A stretch of DNA of 64,000 nt from Bryobacterales bacterium (GCA_003170295.1 PNAJ01000147.1:27700-91699), one strand, 5' to 3'; numbered from the stretch's first letter, positions 27,017 to 36,874 are shown. Numbers and translations are program-made. The notes: generated from the letters alone by a model not told the origin.

Positions 27017-28519
27017 TTGCCGGAAGAGGAACGCAGCCTAAACGAAACCATTGGCCGAGTTGTGGGCTCTGTCACTAGACGAAGATGGTGGATCATATCG
27101 ATTGCCTTTGGCACGGCTCTGGCCACCGTCGGTATCACAATGATGCTTCCTGATCGCTACAGTTCGGAAGCGATACTCTCGGTCGTGCAGCAGCAGGTCT
27201 CTCAGCACTACGTTGAATCTGGTGTGACTACGGCTCCTGCGGCAGTCCGCCTCCAAGCTATTAGCCGAGAAATACTAACCCGCAACAGATTGCTTGGAAT
27301 TATCGATGAGCTTGGTTTGTATGCGAAGGACAGGCAACGCTTAACTTCGGAAGCGCTAGCAGAAAGAATGCAGAATGACTTGGTCATTGACCCCCTAGAC
27401 GACGCCGGGCGAAATGATTTCAGGGCTTTCAAGATTACTTTCACTGCGGGGAGTCCGCAGTTGGCACAGGCGACAGCCAGTCGGCTCACTTCCCTCTTTA
27501 TTGAAGAGGACTTGAAAACGCGTGGTGACCAGGCAGTTCGGACGACGAACTTCCTGACGACGGCACTGGAAGAGGCGCAGAGGAAGCTTGCACAACAAGA
27601 GCAGCGCTTGCAGGACTTTAAGATGCACAATCTGAGCGAGCTTCCGGAGCAACAGCAGGGTAACTTCGCAATCCTGACTGATCGCCGGATGCAACTGCAG
27701 ATGGTGACGGCCAATTTGAGTCGTTTTCAACAGCAGCGCCTATCTTTAGAGTCATCAATCAATGGAAATCTTGCGATCTTACAGTCAGAGCGATCAAACC
27801 TGCTCACTCGGTTCACGCCACGACATTCTGAAGTGATCAAGAAAGATGAACAGATCGCGCGGGTGCAGGCCGTCCTCGATCGTATCAAAGCAGGTAACAG
27901 GGGGATCGCAAGCGCATCAGGTGGAGCCCTGCCCCCTGATCCGTCTATCGCCCAATGGGAGAGTCAGGCTGATTCTATCGCATCCGAGACGCAGACGCTC
28001 TCTCAAGATAGAGAGAGGCTCCATGCGGAAATTGCGACATACCAAAACCGCATGAACCTTACACCGGTTAGGGAAGGTCAGTTGGCTAATATTCTCCGCG
28101 ACTACGATCTATATAAGAAGGAGTACACTGACCTGCTCGGGAAGCAGCTCCAGTCCCAGCAGACGGTCAGCCTGGAAGAGCGTCAGGAGGGCCAGAGGTT
28201 CCGTCTTGTGGACCCACCCACCCTTCCTGCATTGCCCTCCAGCCCGAACCGCCTCAAGATCAGCCTCGGTGGCGCTGGGGTGGGACTCGCCTTAGGGCTT
28301 GCGCTCGCTTTCTTGATGGACGCTAAGAGGCGCTCCTTCCATATGGAGAAGGAGATCAGCCAGAGCTTTTCCTTGCCGCTCGTAGTAGCTGTACCTTTGC
28401 TTCTCACCCCCGCCGAGAAACATAGGCGCACCTGGACGAGGGCTGGGGAGGCTGCGGCTGCAAGCGTGATGATCCTAGCCGTGCTTGCTGCCGAGTTTTA
28501 TGCCTATCGCCATGGATAG
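27017..28519 (+). CDS. Wzz/GumC-type chain-length determinant
   Basis: 500 residues from TTG 27017, chosen because GGAGG sits at 27007-27011. A first membrane helix (RWWIISIAFGTALATVGITM) is followed by the periplasmic Wzz domain (DRYSSEAILSVVQQQ), a long coiled coil (TTALEEAQRKLAQQEQRLQD, and again near FQQQRLSLESS), the GNVR-like segment near residue 390, and two more hydrophobic stretches near the C-terminus (SLGGAGVGLALGLALAFLMD, ASVMILAVLAAEFYAY). It would set EPS chain length with the separate kinase encoded next. Confidence 0.88.
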   Translation: MPEEERSLNETIGRVVGSVTRRRWWIISIAFGTALATVGITMMLPDRYSSEAILSVVQQQVSQHYVESGVTTAPAAVRLQAISREILTRNRLLGIIDELGLYAKDRQRLTSEALAERMQNDLVIDPLDDAGRNDFRAFKITFTAGSPQLAQATASRLTSLFIEEDLKTRGDQAVRTTNFLTTALEEAQRKLAQQEQRLQDFKMHNLSELPEQQQGNFAILTDRRMQLQMVTANLSRFQQQRLSLESSINGNLAILQSERSNLLTRFTPRHSEVIKKDEQIARVQAVLDRIKAGNRGIASASGGALPPDPSIAQWESQADSIASETQTLSQDRERLHAEIATYQNRMNLTPVREGQLANILRDYDLYKKEYTDLLGKQLQSQQTVSLEERQEGQRFRLVDPPTLPALPSSPNRLKISLGGAGVGLALGLALAFLMDAKRRSFHMEKEISQSFSLPLVVAVPLLLTPAEKHRRTWTRAGEAAAASVMILAVLAAEFYAYRHG

Positions 28520-28570
28520 GGGAATAAAGAGCATTCTTTGGGTGGCTGAAGCTCAAAAAAGTAAAAGCGC

Positions 28571-29383
28571 ATGATTAACTTCTCCGAGCTTCTCTGGAAA
28601 CCCCAACGATTGAAGGGGAGTGAACTATCGGATTTGGATGGGTCCGTCGCGGAAGACTTGGACCAGACCTCTGAGCTTCACAGTATACCAGTCGAGGAGG
28701 TTCGGATCCGGCCTGATCTCCGCATCGCCCTTCTGACCGATCCGAGAAGTCCGGGTGCCGACCGGTTCCGATTTCTCCGAATGCGTCTTCGCGAGTTGAA
28801 GGCTGCCGTAAATCTGCGAAAGCTCCTGATTACCAGCCCCTTGCCGCAAGATGGCAAGTCCACGGTTGCTCTCAACCTCGCAACCGCACTGGCAGAAGGA
28901 GGTAAACGCAGCGTGTTGGTGATAGAAGCTGACCTATATCATCCAACGTTGGCTCAAAGACTGGAACTCCCGATCCGCCCAGGGTTAGGGGAATGCCTCG
29001 AGAAGGGCTTAGATCCCTTGTCAGCGATTCGCCATCTCGAGCCTTTGGGATGGTATCTACTTGCCGCAGGTGAATCGTCTGCAAATCCGACAGAACTATT
29101 GCAATCGGAGGCTCTTGCCCAAGTATTGCAACGGCTGTCTTCTCACTTCGACTGGATTCTGTTCGATACTCCGCCGGTGGCCCCGCTTACCGATGCCGTG
29201 TCCCTTTCTCGGCACGTAGATGCTAGCTTATTGATCGTGCGCGCGGGATGCACGCCCCAGGAATCTGTGAAGGAAGCACTTGCAGCCCTTGGGCAGAAGC
29301 ATGTACTAGGTATTATTTTTAATGCCGCTGAAGGGCTCAATCGGCTTTATTCTGAATACTATGGATATTATGAGAAGAAGTGA
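28571..29383 (+). CDS. CpsD-type bacterial tyrosine kinase (BY-kinase domain)
   Basis: 270 residues, cytoplasmic. Walker A is ITSPLPQDGKSTVALNLA (near residue 89), Walker A' VLVIEADLYHP and Walker B WILFDTPPVAPLTDAV, as in BY-kinases. The C-terminus carries the Tyr cluster YSEYYGYYEKK that is autophosphorylated in relatives. Here the kinase is separate from its Wzz partner, as in Firmicutes, although most Gram-negative homologues are fused. It follows the Wzz gene by 51 bp and so probably controls polymerisation and export. Confidence 0.88.
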   Translation: MINFSELLWKPQRLKGSELSDLDGSVAEDLDQTSELHSIPVEEVRIRPDLRIALLTDPRSPGADRFRFLRMRLRELKAAVNLRKLLITSPLPQDGKSTVALNLATALAEGGKRSVLVIEADLYHPTLAQRLELPIRPGLGECLEKGLDPLSAIRHLEPLGWYLLAAGESSANPTELLQSEALAQVLQRLSSHFDWILFDTPPVAPLTDAVSLSRHVDASLLIVRAGCTPQESVKEALAALGQKHVLGIIFNAAEGLNRLYSEYYGYYEKK

Positions 29384-29442
29384 GCTGCGGCGAGACTCCA
29401 GGTCAAGGCTGTGTGAGGCATTAAGGAAGGGCGGTTATTATT

Positions 29443-30685
29443 TTGACAACCTCGGAACTCAAGATTGGCTCGAAGCTCCCCGCAGCACATTCCGACAGAT
29501 CGCCTTCGCCAGACTATGATGTCACTGTGATCGGCGCAGGTCCTTTTGGTCTATCGGCTGGAGTCCATCTCCGGGCCAGAGGATTTTCGGTAAAGGTTTT
29601 TGGCGAGCCGATGGAATTTTGGGCCAACAAGATGCCTTCTGGGATGCTCCTGAGGTCGCCCAGGGCGGGCTCAAGTCTTTCGGACCCGCGAGGCGCCTAC
29701 GATAGGGGCATTCGAGCAGGCCACTGGAGCTAGACCTGCGGCGCCTTTACCCTTGAGCACCTTTATTGAGTATGGACTGTGGTTCCGGCGTCAATTAGGA
29801 TCAGACCTGCAGGCAACCACTGTTACTCGGGTCGAACGGAATGATTCGCTATTTCGCCTCAGCTTGCAGGAGGGTGGCAGTGTTACAAGCCGGCGCGTGG
29901 TGATCGCCGCAGGGATTGAATCCTTTAAGAGGGTACCGGCCGTTTTCGCTAACTTGCCGTCGGCCCAGGCCTCGCATTCTTACGAAGGCCGAACGATCGC
30001 TTCCCTTAAGGGGAAACGAGTGGCAGTCATTGGGGCAGGGCAGAGCGCTTTGGAGTCAGCAGCCCTCCTGCATGAAGCTGGATCAGACGTGGAGATCATT
30101 GCAGCGATCTCAGATCTCAGATGGATCGGACAGCATGGCTGGCTGCATCATCTCGGGCTAGTCTCGACGATGCTCTATTCAAAATATGATGTTGGGCCAG
30201 CCGGAATAAGTCGCTTGGTTGCCAATCCAGTTCTCGTACACCGGATTCCGATGAGACTCAGAGATAAGATCCGCACGAGGGCTGTCAGGCCGGCCGGCTC
30301 CACTTGGCTTCCGGAGCGTTTGGCGTCCGTAAAAACAAGTACGGGACGAATCGTTCAAGAAGCTACTTACGCCGGTCAGGAGATTCGCTTGAAACTTAAC
30401 GATGGCAGTGAAAGACGGGTTGACCATGTGCTCTTGGGAACTGGTTACGACGTCGATATCCAGCGGTACAGTTTTCTGGCGCCTGAATTGGTGCAACAAA
30501 TACGCTGTCTGGATGGTTACCCGGACCTCGGTCCTGGATTCTCCAGTTCCGTTTCCGGTCTACACTTCATCGGAGCGACCGCTGCCCGGAGCTTCGGTCC
30601 CCTTCTTTACTTCGTTGCAGGTACGGAATTTGCCGCGAGAGAGTTGACAAGGTATATTCATCAAACCCAAATCGTTTCTCAATGA
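29443..30685 (+). pseudogene. FAD-dependent oxidoreductase, broken by a frameshift
   Basis: Two frames make one protein. The first (TTG 29443) has the FAD site DVTVIGAGPFGLSAGVHL and MPSGMLLRSP, then runs to a stop at 29733. The second contains IGAFEQATGARPAAPLPLS from 29702, joining smoothly to FIEYGLWFRRQ, the NAD(P) site VAVIGAGQSALESA and GLHFIGATAARSFGPLLYF. One extra base near 29685-29700 explains the break. Relatives are flavin monooxygenase-like or dehydrogenase proteins next to ATP-grasp genes. It may be a sequencing error, a pseudogene, or a frameshift expressed as two chains. Confidence 0.75.
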
Positions 30686-30795
30686 GTAGGAGTCGTGGAG
30701 TTTGCGGTCAAAGTAATGACATCGGAAAACTGAGCGAGATCTTGGGTTTAGCTCCTTTGAAGCGATGAACGTATGGTCATCTCTGAAAGTATATC

Positions 30796-32001
30796 GTGCT
30801 GGTTGAGCCCTCTAACAATTACCCCCGCGTAGAAGCAGCGGATATAGGAGCCCTTGTCATAGGCGGTGAGCATCCAGGGTTGGGTGTGGCGCGGAGCCTA
30901 GGCCGAAGGGGGATTCCGGTTTACGTGCTGGATGACCAACAATCCATATCCTCATTTTCTCGTTACGTCACGCGAACAGTGCGAACGCAAGATCTACGGG
31001 ATGAACGAAAGACTATCGACGCCGTACTGGAAACTGGCCATCGCTTCAACCTAAGGAATTGGGTGCTGTTTCCCACGCGTGATGAGACGGTTGCAGCGTT
31101 CTCGCGTCACCGTGAAGAACTCGCCGACTTTTTCAGGGTCACCACACCAGATTGGTCCACAATAGAATGGGCTTGGGATAAGAAGAAGAGCTATGAACTT
31201 GCCACCGAGCTAGGCATTCCGTGTCCCCAAACGTTTAACCCCCTCAGTTCAGATGACCTAGTACCTCTTTATCCGAAGCTGCCGCTCGCGATCAAACCGG
31301 CTGTCAAAGAAAACTTCTTCTATGCCACGGGAGCAAAAGCTTGGCGCGCGGACACGGCAGCCCAATTGCATGAGTTGTATGACAGGGCCGCTCGCCAGAT
31401 CCGGCCGGAAGAAATCCTGGTGCAAGAAATCATCCCCGGCGATGGGAGCGAGCAAGTCTCGTATTGCGCCTTTTTTCGAGATGGGCAGGCCCACGGCACC
31501 CTTGTAGCCTGTCGCGCTCGCCAGCATCCCCGCGAATTTGGGCGCGCTGCGACGTATGTAGAAAGTATCGATTTGCCGGAGATTGAGGAGCTCTCCATTC
31601 GATTTCTCAATGCGATTAATTATTACGGGTTAGTAGAGGTGGAGTTCAAGCGGGATCCCCGGGATGGTCAGTACAAGTTGCTGGATGTCAATGCGAGGAC
31701 CTGGGGCTTTCATTCTCTTGGGTGTCCTGCGGGCGTTGACTTTCCGTACTTGTTATTCGCAGACCAAATGGGAGCATCTGTGACAGAGTGCCGCGGAAGA
31801 GCTGGAATTGGATGGTTACGATTGCTAACGGATGTGCCAGCCGCAGCATCCGATATGCTCCATGGCCACCTTAACCTGCGTTCATACTGGACATCGGTCA
31901 CCAGAGCACGAATTGAGTCGGTCTTCTGCCGGCAAGACCCTCTGCCTTCGCTTGCGGAGCTCATGCTGCTTCCTTCCTTGACAGCAAAGAAATATCGTTA
32001 G
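30796..32001 (+). CDS. ATP-grasp ligase
   Basis: 401 residues, GTG start. It opens with a Rossmann-like ALVIGGEHPGLGVARSLGR, then has the ATP-grasp order: KKKSYELATELGIPCPQT, LAIKPAVKENFFYATGAKAW, ILVQEIIPGDGSEQVSYCAF, and the metal-binding VEVEFKRDPRDGQYKLLDVN-ARTWG with Glu and Asn ligands. Such enzymes join a carboxylate to an amine or similar group at ATP cost. With the FemAB-like protein and the broken flavoprotein nearby it could add or make an amino-acid-like decoration of the EPS. It converges on the dockerin-like gene. Confidence 0.82.
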   Translation: MLVEPSNNYPRVEAADIGALVIGGEHPGLGVARSLGRRGIPVYVLDDQQSISSFSRYVTRTVRTQDLRDERKTIDAVLETGHRFNLRNWVLFPTRDETVAAFSRHREELADFFRVTTPDWSTIEWAWDKKKSYELATELGIPCPQTFNPLSSDDLVPLYPKLPLAIKPAVKENFFYATGAKAWRADTAAQLHELYDRAARQIRPEEILVQEIIPGDGSEQVSYCAFFRDGQAHGTLVACRARQHPREFGRAATYVESIDLPEIEELSIRFLNAINYYGLVEVEFKRDPRDGQYKLLDVNARTWGFHSLGCPAGVDFPYLLFADQMGASVTECRGRAGIGWLRLLTDVPAAASDMLHGHLNLRSYWTSVTRARIESVFCRQDPLPSLAELMLLPSLTAKKYR

Positions 32002-32025
32002 CGGGCTGAACAGCGCTTCTGAAGG

Positions 32026-32541
32026 CTATGGCGTCGGAATAGCCGCCTGCACTGGCGGACTCGAGTACACACTCTCATTGGCGCTCGTGTCAACTGCGGT
32101 AGCAACATAGAAATACGTCTGCCCAGGTTGGGACGAGGCATCTGTAAACGTCGTCCCGGCGACCAGGGAGGAATTCAACTTCGTGTAGGTGCCCCCAGAA
32201 GTGGTCGACCTGTAGACATTGTAGCCTGCGATATTTGGGGACGTGCTCGCCACCCAATTCAATATCGTCGGGTGGCATGTTCCGCCCGGTAAGGAGGCGT
32301 CAACCACTCGCTGCACCATGACCACATTACACCCTCCGGTCCCGGTGATACTGGCAGTGCACGACGACAGCCCTAACGCCATGTTCACGGCCAACGTGAC
32401 ATCTGCAACGTTCACCGATCCATCCTTGTTCAAATCACAAGGGCTTTGAGCCCATAAGGAGAACGGATGGCAAAAAGAACCAGCGACTAGACTCAAGAGG
32501 AGGACGCGCATAAGTTGGCGGAAATGTTGGATGCGATTCAT
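32026..32541 (-). CDS. Secreted dockerin/fibronectin type III protein
   Basis: 171 residues with a signal peptide (LMRVLLLSLVAGSFCHPFSL). One calcium-loop repeat of dockerin or EF-hand type, DLNKDGSVNVADVTLAVNMA, follows from about residue 36, and the rest (ILNWVASTSPNIAGYNVYRS to the end) is a fibronectin type III-like domain. It could pair with the cohesin-like proteins at 34062-35303 and 48599-49474, which is inference. AGGAG lies before the ATG. Confidence 0.78.
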   Translation of the reverse strand: MNRIQHFRQLMRVLLLSLVAGSFCHPFSLWAQSPCDLNKDGSVNVADVTLAVNMALGLSSCTASITGTGGCNVVMVQRVVDASLPGGTCHPTILNWVASTSPNIAGYNVYRSTTSGGTYTKLNSSLVAGTTFTDASSQPGQTYFYVATAVDTSANESVYSSPPVQAAIPTP

Positions 32542-32791
32542 GGGATTGAACTCCTATCTTTTTTTGCTCGAACGCTCCGGACGCGAATCATCGACACGCG
32601 TCCTAGACAATGATCGGGTGCTGCGATGGTTTTCTTTAGCCCGAGAGTACCGGTGCTGAAACAACCGATTGGGAGACTTCCCATGAGGGGATTCCGTTAC
32701 AAAATAGATTACTCCTGAGATTGTCCGCCTGCACGCCGGTTTTGTCCTGGGGCACTACCGCAACCTGCTGCGTCTAAAGCAATTACTCGCG

Positions 32792-33493
32792 CTATTGAAC
32801 CGCCGGGTCGCTCGGGAGGGCATCCGAATCCGGGTCCGTTTCGACACTGCCGTGCTTGGCGTATCGAATCGCTCCCGCCCGCGTTTCGACGCCGATTTTC
32901 GAATACAGGCTCCGCAAATGCCAGCGAACGGTTTCACGGCTGATGAACAAATGTTCGGCGATTTGTTGATTTGTGAAACCCAGGCATATTAGTTTGAAAA
33001 TCTCTGATTCTCTTTGAGTTATCTTCCGGGTCGTGCCTTTTACGAACGCATCGTGAGCAATTTTGGAAAGAACCCGACGGGGTAACCACAACTCTCCCTC
33101 ACAGATTGCCAGAACGGCCCTTTGCAGGATCTGAGTCGTCACGTTATAGGGAACAACACCCTGACATCCCTTGTGGAAAAAATCGGCATACGCGGCGTCG
33201 TCCAATTTGTCGGAAAACACGAGGATTTGGATGTCCCTTCGGCTAATTAAATCACGAAGTTGTTTAAATGGAATAACTTGAATGCGGCTATCTTCAATCA
33301 CCACGAGGGCCGGCACCAAACGCCTACACAGGGCGAGGACTTCCGAAGGGCCTTCCCCGGACCGAGCGAATATGAAGTCCGAGGAATCCGCGGTTCCCTC
33401 TAGAGACCTCTTCACCAGCTCCCAGAGTTTGCGGGAACCCTCCAGGCAAATGACTGCCGTCGGCCTTTTCTCTGAGATTTTGACATCCGGCAT
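32792..33493 (-). CDS. LuxR/NarL-family transcriptional regulator
   Basis: 233 residues. The N-terminal 130 resemble a receiver domain in length and secondary structure (LVPALVVIEDSRIQVIPF, DIQILVFSDKLDDAAY), but the phosphorylation and Lys sites are not clearly kept. The C-terminal GerE helix-turn-helix is standard: KITQRESEIFKLICLGFTNQ, then QIAEHLFISRETVRWHLRSL. It is divergent from the PilZ gene, and an inverted repeat in the shared upstream region is a possible target. Confidence 0.83.
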   Translation of the reverse strand: MPDVKISEKRPTAVICLEGSRKLWELVKRSLEGTADSSDFIFARSGEGPSEVLALCRRLVPALVVIEDSRIQVIPFKQLRDLISRRDIQILVFSDKLDDAAYADFFHKGCQGVVPYNVTTQILQRAVLAICEGELWLPRRVLSKIAHDAFVKGTTRKITQRESEIFKLICLGFTNQQIAEHLFISRETVRWHLRSLYSKIGVETRAGAIRYAKHGSVETDPDSDALPSDPAVQ

Positions 33494-33641
33494 AGCATTA
33501 ACCGAACAGTAGTCTTACTCAGCGTTTGGCGAATGAATGGCGAATAATGTATGGCTGGTGACGTGCATTCGGTCCGCGCTGAAGCTGGTAAGCTACACTT
33601 ATACAATAACCGGGATAGAGGGAAAATCCCATAGTCTTACG

Positions 33642-33665
33642 GAAGTACCTAACTTTTAGTACTTC
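33642..33665. promoter_or_regulatory. Inverted repeat upstream of the PilZ gene
   Basis: GAAGTAC at 33642-33648 and GTACTTC at 33659-33665, with a further CTAA/TTAG pair inside. The centre is about 30 bp before the GTG at 33686 and 160 bp from the divergent LuxR-type gene, so it is a plausible operator. Confidence 0.5.
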
Positions 33666-33685
33666 TTACCCAGACAGGGTCTACC

Positions 33686-34081
33686 GTGACAAATGAAGAT
33701 CGACGAGAGCGCACGCGGCTTCGCCTAAGGCTCCCGGTCCTGGTGCTGAGGACGGAATCCGAGGCTCCCTTGCGCACTGAGACCGTGGACATAAGCAACA
33801 ACGGGTTTTATTGTAACACCACGCAGCCCTTTGCACCGGGAGAGAAGTTAACCTGTTTGATCGGGTTGCCTACCCGATCGACCGCCTCGCCTGCTTTTGG
33901 CGACCGACTTTATTTGTTGGCGGACGTGGCAGTTGTCAGGATCGTCGTAGACAACAGCAGCGGCTTTGGCGTTGGGTGCCGCATCTCCGAATTCCGGGTA
34001 CTCACGAACGAGGCCATCCCTTCGTGGGCACTGGCGCAACCGGAACGGACGGCCACACCGGTTATTGAACAGCCAACGTAA
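33686..34081 (+). CDS. PilZ domain protein
   Basis: 131 residues, GTG start. The N-terminal RERTRLRLRLPVLVL supplies the RxxxR and DISNNGFY the D/NxSxxG of c-di-GMP-binding PilZ domains. It is cytoplasmic, single-domain and adjacent to a LuxR-type regulator. It may link c-di-GMP to EPS or surface behaviour. Its 3' end overlaps that of the convergent cohesin-like gene by 20 bp. Confidence 0.83.
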   Translation: MTNEDRRERTRLRLRLPVLVLRTESEAPLRTETVDISNNGFYCNTTQPFAPGEKLTCLIGLPTRSTASPAFGDRLYLLADVAVVRIVVDNSSGFGVGCRISEFRVLTNEAIPSWALAQPERTATPVIEQPT

Positions 34082-35303
34082 CGCCGGGGCTGCTGACTGT
34101 TCCCACGGTCAGAACAAGCGAAACAGCGTAACCGGGAGCTACATTCTCCGGAACCCGGCAGTTCACTTGAAGAACACCGGTGGTCAATCCGGGAGCGGTG
34201 CCCGCATAAAGAACCTCCGCATCAATACCGCCAATTTGGACGGAGACGGGCAACACGGGCTTGAACGGAACCGTCCCGGCAATCAGTCCATCCGCCCCAG
34301 CCGGGTTCGTCAGCCCAGATCCAGTCGCGAATAGAGCCACTATGGTTCCCCTCGCTGCGGGACTTGAGGGAGAATTCACAGTAGAGTCCTGGTTGAGAAT
34401 CGCCCCTTGCCCCGCCCCGCTTCCATCAAGTACAAAGATTGCGGGTGCTTGTGGCGCTACCGGCACGACCAGATCCGAAATGACCTGGCCTCCGGTGGTG
34501 ATCTCCAAGCGCGTGACCGAGCGTCCGGCAAGCTCATAAGGAGTCATTCCGTTGATCTGGTTGCTTGCCGTGTAAAAAAGGCTTGCGGCAAATCCGTCGA
34601 AAGACACTACTGCGGAAGTCGAGCCAATGTTTGAGCCGACAAGTGTGAAGATCTCTCCGGGTGCGAGAGGTCCGGAAACGAAGCTCGCAGCATTAAGGAC
34701 CCCGGCTATTTGTAGCGGCACGCTCTGAACGATCGTGCCCGCGATGGTGACAGCGCCATCAGAACCGGTAATTGCAGCGGGAATACCACCGGGAGATGTC
34801 CCCGCCACATTGGAAACGGTAAGCGGGAAAACGCCGGCCGGGGCATTCGGACTTAGATTGACGAAAATATTAATCAAGGTACCACTCGCAATCGGGTTCG
34901 AGTTGAGCCCGACGATCAGAAACCTCCTTGTGTTCGGAGCCAGATCCACTTCATAAAGGAGCTTTCCAGAACTCCTGGCGGCATCGCCCAGATTCGCAAT
35001 GAGGCTCATCGCAGAGTTGTCGTACTGGATATCGAATTGGACGCCGCTAACAGCGTCGGTGCTCAATTGAAACGCCACTGGAATGATGATGCTGCTGCCC
35101 GGAGCCGCGGTCTGGCTGGAAAGAGACACGAGCGCCTGCCCGGTCAACCCAATCGACAGGAGCAGCAATGCGCCTATCCTTGGGATGCTGGACGGGAAGC
35201 TGGGCCCAAAAATTGCAATCTGAGCTAACTCTGTCGCTCTTTGGGGGATGTACCTTGGCAATGGCAAAAACTTGTGCAACTGAAGGTCCGGAATTTGGGA
35301 CAC
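34062..35303 (-). CDS. Secreted cohesin-like protein with TIGR03437-type C-terminal domain
   Basis: 413 residues from GTG 35303; a shorter start nearer the hydrophobic IGALLLLSIGLTGQALVSLS is possible. The first domain (SIIIPVAFQLSTDAVSGVQF, LYEVDLAPNTRRFLIVGLN) resembles cohesin. The rest, from IAGVLNAASFVSGPLAPGEI through QINGMTPYELAGR to VLQVNCRVPENVAPG, is the module described from Solibacter as TIGR03437, here in its usual C-terminal place. Likely a surface or adhesion protein. It is downstream of the histidine kinase/NtrC operon on the same strand. Confidence 0.8.
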   Translation of the reverse strand: MSQIPDLQLHKFLPLPRYIPQRATELAQIAIFGPSFPSSIPRIGALLLLSIGLTGQALVSLSSQTAAPGSSIIIPVAFQLSTDAVSGVQFDIQYDNSAMSLIANLGDAARSSGKLLYEVDLAPNTRRFLIVGLNSNPIASGTLINIFVNLSPNAPAGVFPLTVSNVAGTSPGGIPAAITGSDGAVTIAGTIVQSVPLQIAGVLNAASFVSGPLAPGEIFTLVGSNIGSTSAVVSFDGFAASLFYTASNQINGMTPYELAGRSVTRLEITTGGQVISDLVVPVAPQAPAIFVLDGSGAGQGAILNQDSTVNSPSSPAARGTIVALFATGSGLTNPAGADGLIAGTVPFKPVLPVSVQIGGIDAEVLYAGTAPGLTTGVLQVNCRVPENVAPGYAVSLVLTVGTVSSPGVTLAVQ

Positions 35304-35389
35304 GGGTGCTATCGCATCTTGATCGCCGAGCTTATCGCCATTCGGGCATCCCAGAAATGACGTGGTTTAGCCCGCGGATCAACATGCAG

Positions 35390-36874
35390 TCACCCGAGGC
35401 TCTTCTTATCGCCAATCCCGAGCTTCTTCATCTTGTAAAGCAGCGCTTTATATTCGATCTTAAGCAACGTTGCCGCCTGCTTCCGGTTCCACAGCGCGGC
35501 GTTTAATGCAGCGATGATCACTTCTGCCTCGGCCGCCCGGTGCGCGGTATCGACGCCCTTGAGGATCGAGGAATCCAGGGGCTCCGGCGCGCTCGGCTCC
35601 TTCTCTGATCCTCCATTGAGCCGTGGAGATCCTGAGTTTGCGGCACCCGCATCACCCACCACCGCTCGTTGCGCTGTCAGCGGCGCTCGTCCTAGCGCGA
35701 TGCTTCTCCTGTGGGCCCTCCGAAACAGATCGTCCGCGACTGCTTCGTCATTCCGCAAGACCAAATACCTGCGCATCACATTTTCGAGCTCCCGGATATT
35801 TCCCGGCCACTCGTGTTCGAGCAACGCATCTCGCAGCATGCGCGAAAGCGAGAGCGGCGGCTTATCCGGCGTCGCATGCGTGCGAAGAAAATAATCTGCC
35901 AGCGGCAGAATCTCATCCCGCCGGTCGCGCAAGGGCGGGATCTGAATGTCAATGATATTCAGCCGGTAGTAGAGATCCTCCCGAAAGCGGCCCTCGACGA
36001 TCGCTTGTTCCAGGTTGCAGTGCGTCGCAGCCATTACCCTCACATCGACTTTAACGGTTTCCTTGGCTCCCAGACGCAAAAACTCATGATCCTGAACGAC
36101 CTGCAGTAGCTTTGCCTGAAGCTTGAAGTCCATGTCTCCGATCTCATCGAGGAGGATGGTACCTTGATTTGCCATCTCGAACTTGCCCGGCGTGTTCTTG
36201 AATGCTCCCGTGAACGCACCCCGTTCATAACCGAAAAGTTCGCTTTCCACAAGCTCTGACGGCAGGGCTGCGCAGTTCAGCTTTAAGAAGGGACGACCGG
36301 CGCGGTAAGACTTGGCATGCAGTTTCCGCGCGAGAACCTCCTTGCCCACTCCGGTTTCCCCTTGCAGCAGAACCGGCACATCGGACGTGCCTATACGTTG
36401 GAGCAGCAGGTCGAGTTTCTTGCTCCATGCTCCCACCACCGGAAGGATCGGTTCCGCTTCCAGGTAAGTTGGCTTCGCCGCAACCGGATCTCTGCCAGTC
36501 GTTGGCAAGGCCTTTTGGATTGCGTTGGAGAGATCTTGATAACTTACCGGCTTCGCCAGGAAATCGGTCGCTCCACCTTTCATCGCGCTTACGATGTTGC
36601 CCGCCGAGGAGACCCCGGACAACATAATCACCGGAACTTCGGGGCAGATTCGCCGGAGTCCCTCCAGCGTTTGCAGGCCATCCATGTAGGGCATCAGGAC
36701 ATCGAGCAGAATCAGCGCAACCTCGGCTCTGCCGTGCCGGTTGTCGGGGTGAACTCGCGACAACACATCTTCTCCGTTATCCGCAAACTCCACGTGGTAC
36801 CCTTGACAGCCGAGAGCGGTTCCCAGGTAACTTCGAATTTCGGACTCGTCGTCAGCGACAAGAATAGTATTCAT
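35390..36874 (-). CDS. Sigma-54-dependent response regulator (NtrC family)
   Basis: 494 residues in three domains. The receiver has ILVADDESEIRSYLG, LILLDVLMPYMDG with the phosphoacceptor Asp and the late Lys in FLAKPVSY. The AAA+ core has LLQGETGVGKEVLARKL, ELFGYERGAFTGA (the sigma-54 contact loop) and TILLDEIGDMD. A Fis-type helix-turn-helix (AALWNRKQAATLLKIEYKAL) ends the protein. It follows the histidine kinase by 28 bp and probably activates sigma-54 promoters for EPS or surface genes; I could not find a convincing -24/-12 box in the neighbouring leader. Confidence 0.92.
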   Translation of the reverse strand: MNTILVADDESEIRSYLGTALGCQGYHVEFADNGEDVLSRVHPDNRHGRAEVALILLDVLMPYMDGLQTLEGLRRICPEVPVIMLSGVSSAGNIVSAMKGGATDFLAKPVSYQDLSNAIQKALPTTGRDPVAAKPTYLEAEPILPVVGAWSKKLDLLLQRIGTSDVPVLLQGETGVGKEVLARKLHAKSYRAGRPFLKLNCAALPSELVESELFGYERGAFTGAFKNTPGKFEMANQGTILLDEIGDMDFKLQAKLLQVVQDHEFLRLGAKETVKVDVRVMAATHCNLEQAIVEGRFREDLYYRLNIIDIQIPPLRDRRDEILPLADYFLRTHATPDKPPLSLSRMLRDALLEHEWPGNIRELENVMRRYLVLRNDEAVADDLFRRAHRRSIALGRAPLTAQRAVVGDAGAANSGSPRLNGGSEKEPSAPEPLDSSILKGVDTAHRAAEAEVIIAALNAALWNRKQAATLLKIEYKALLYKMKKLGIGDKKSLG

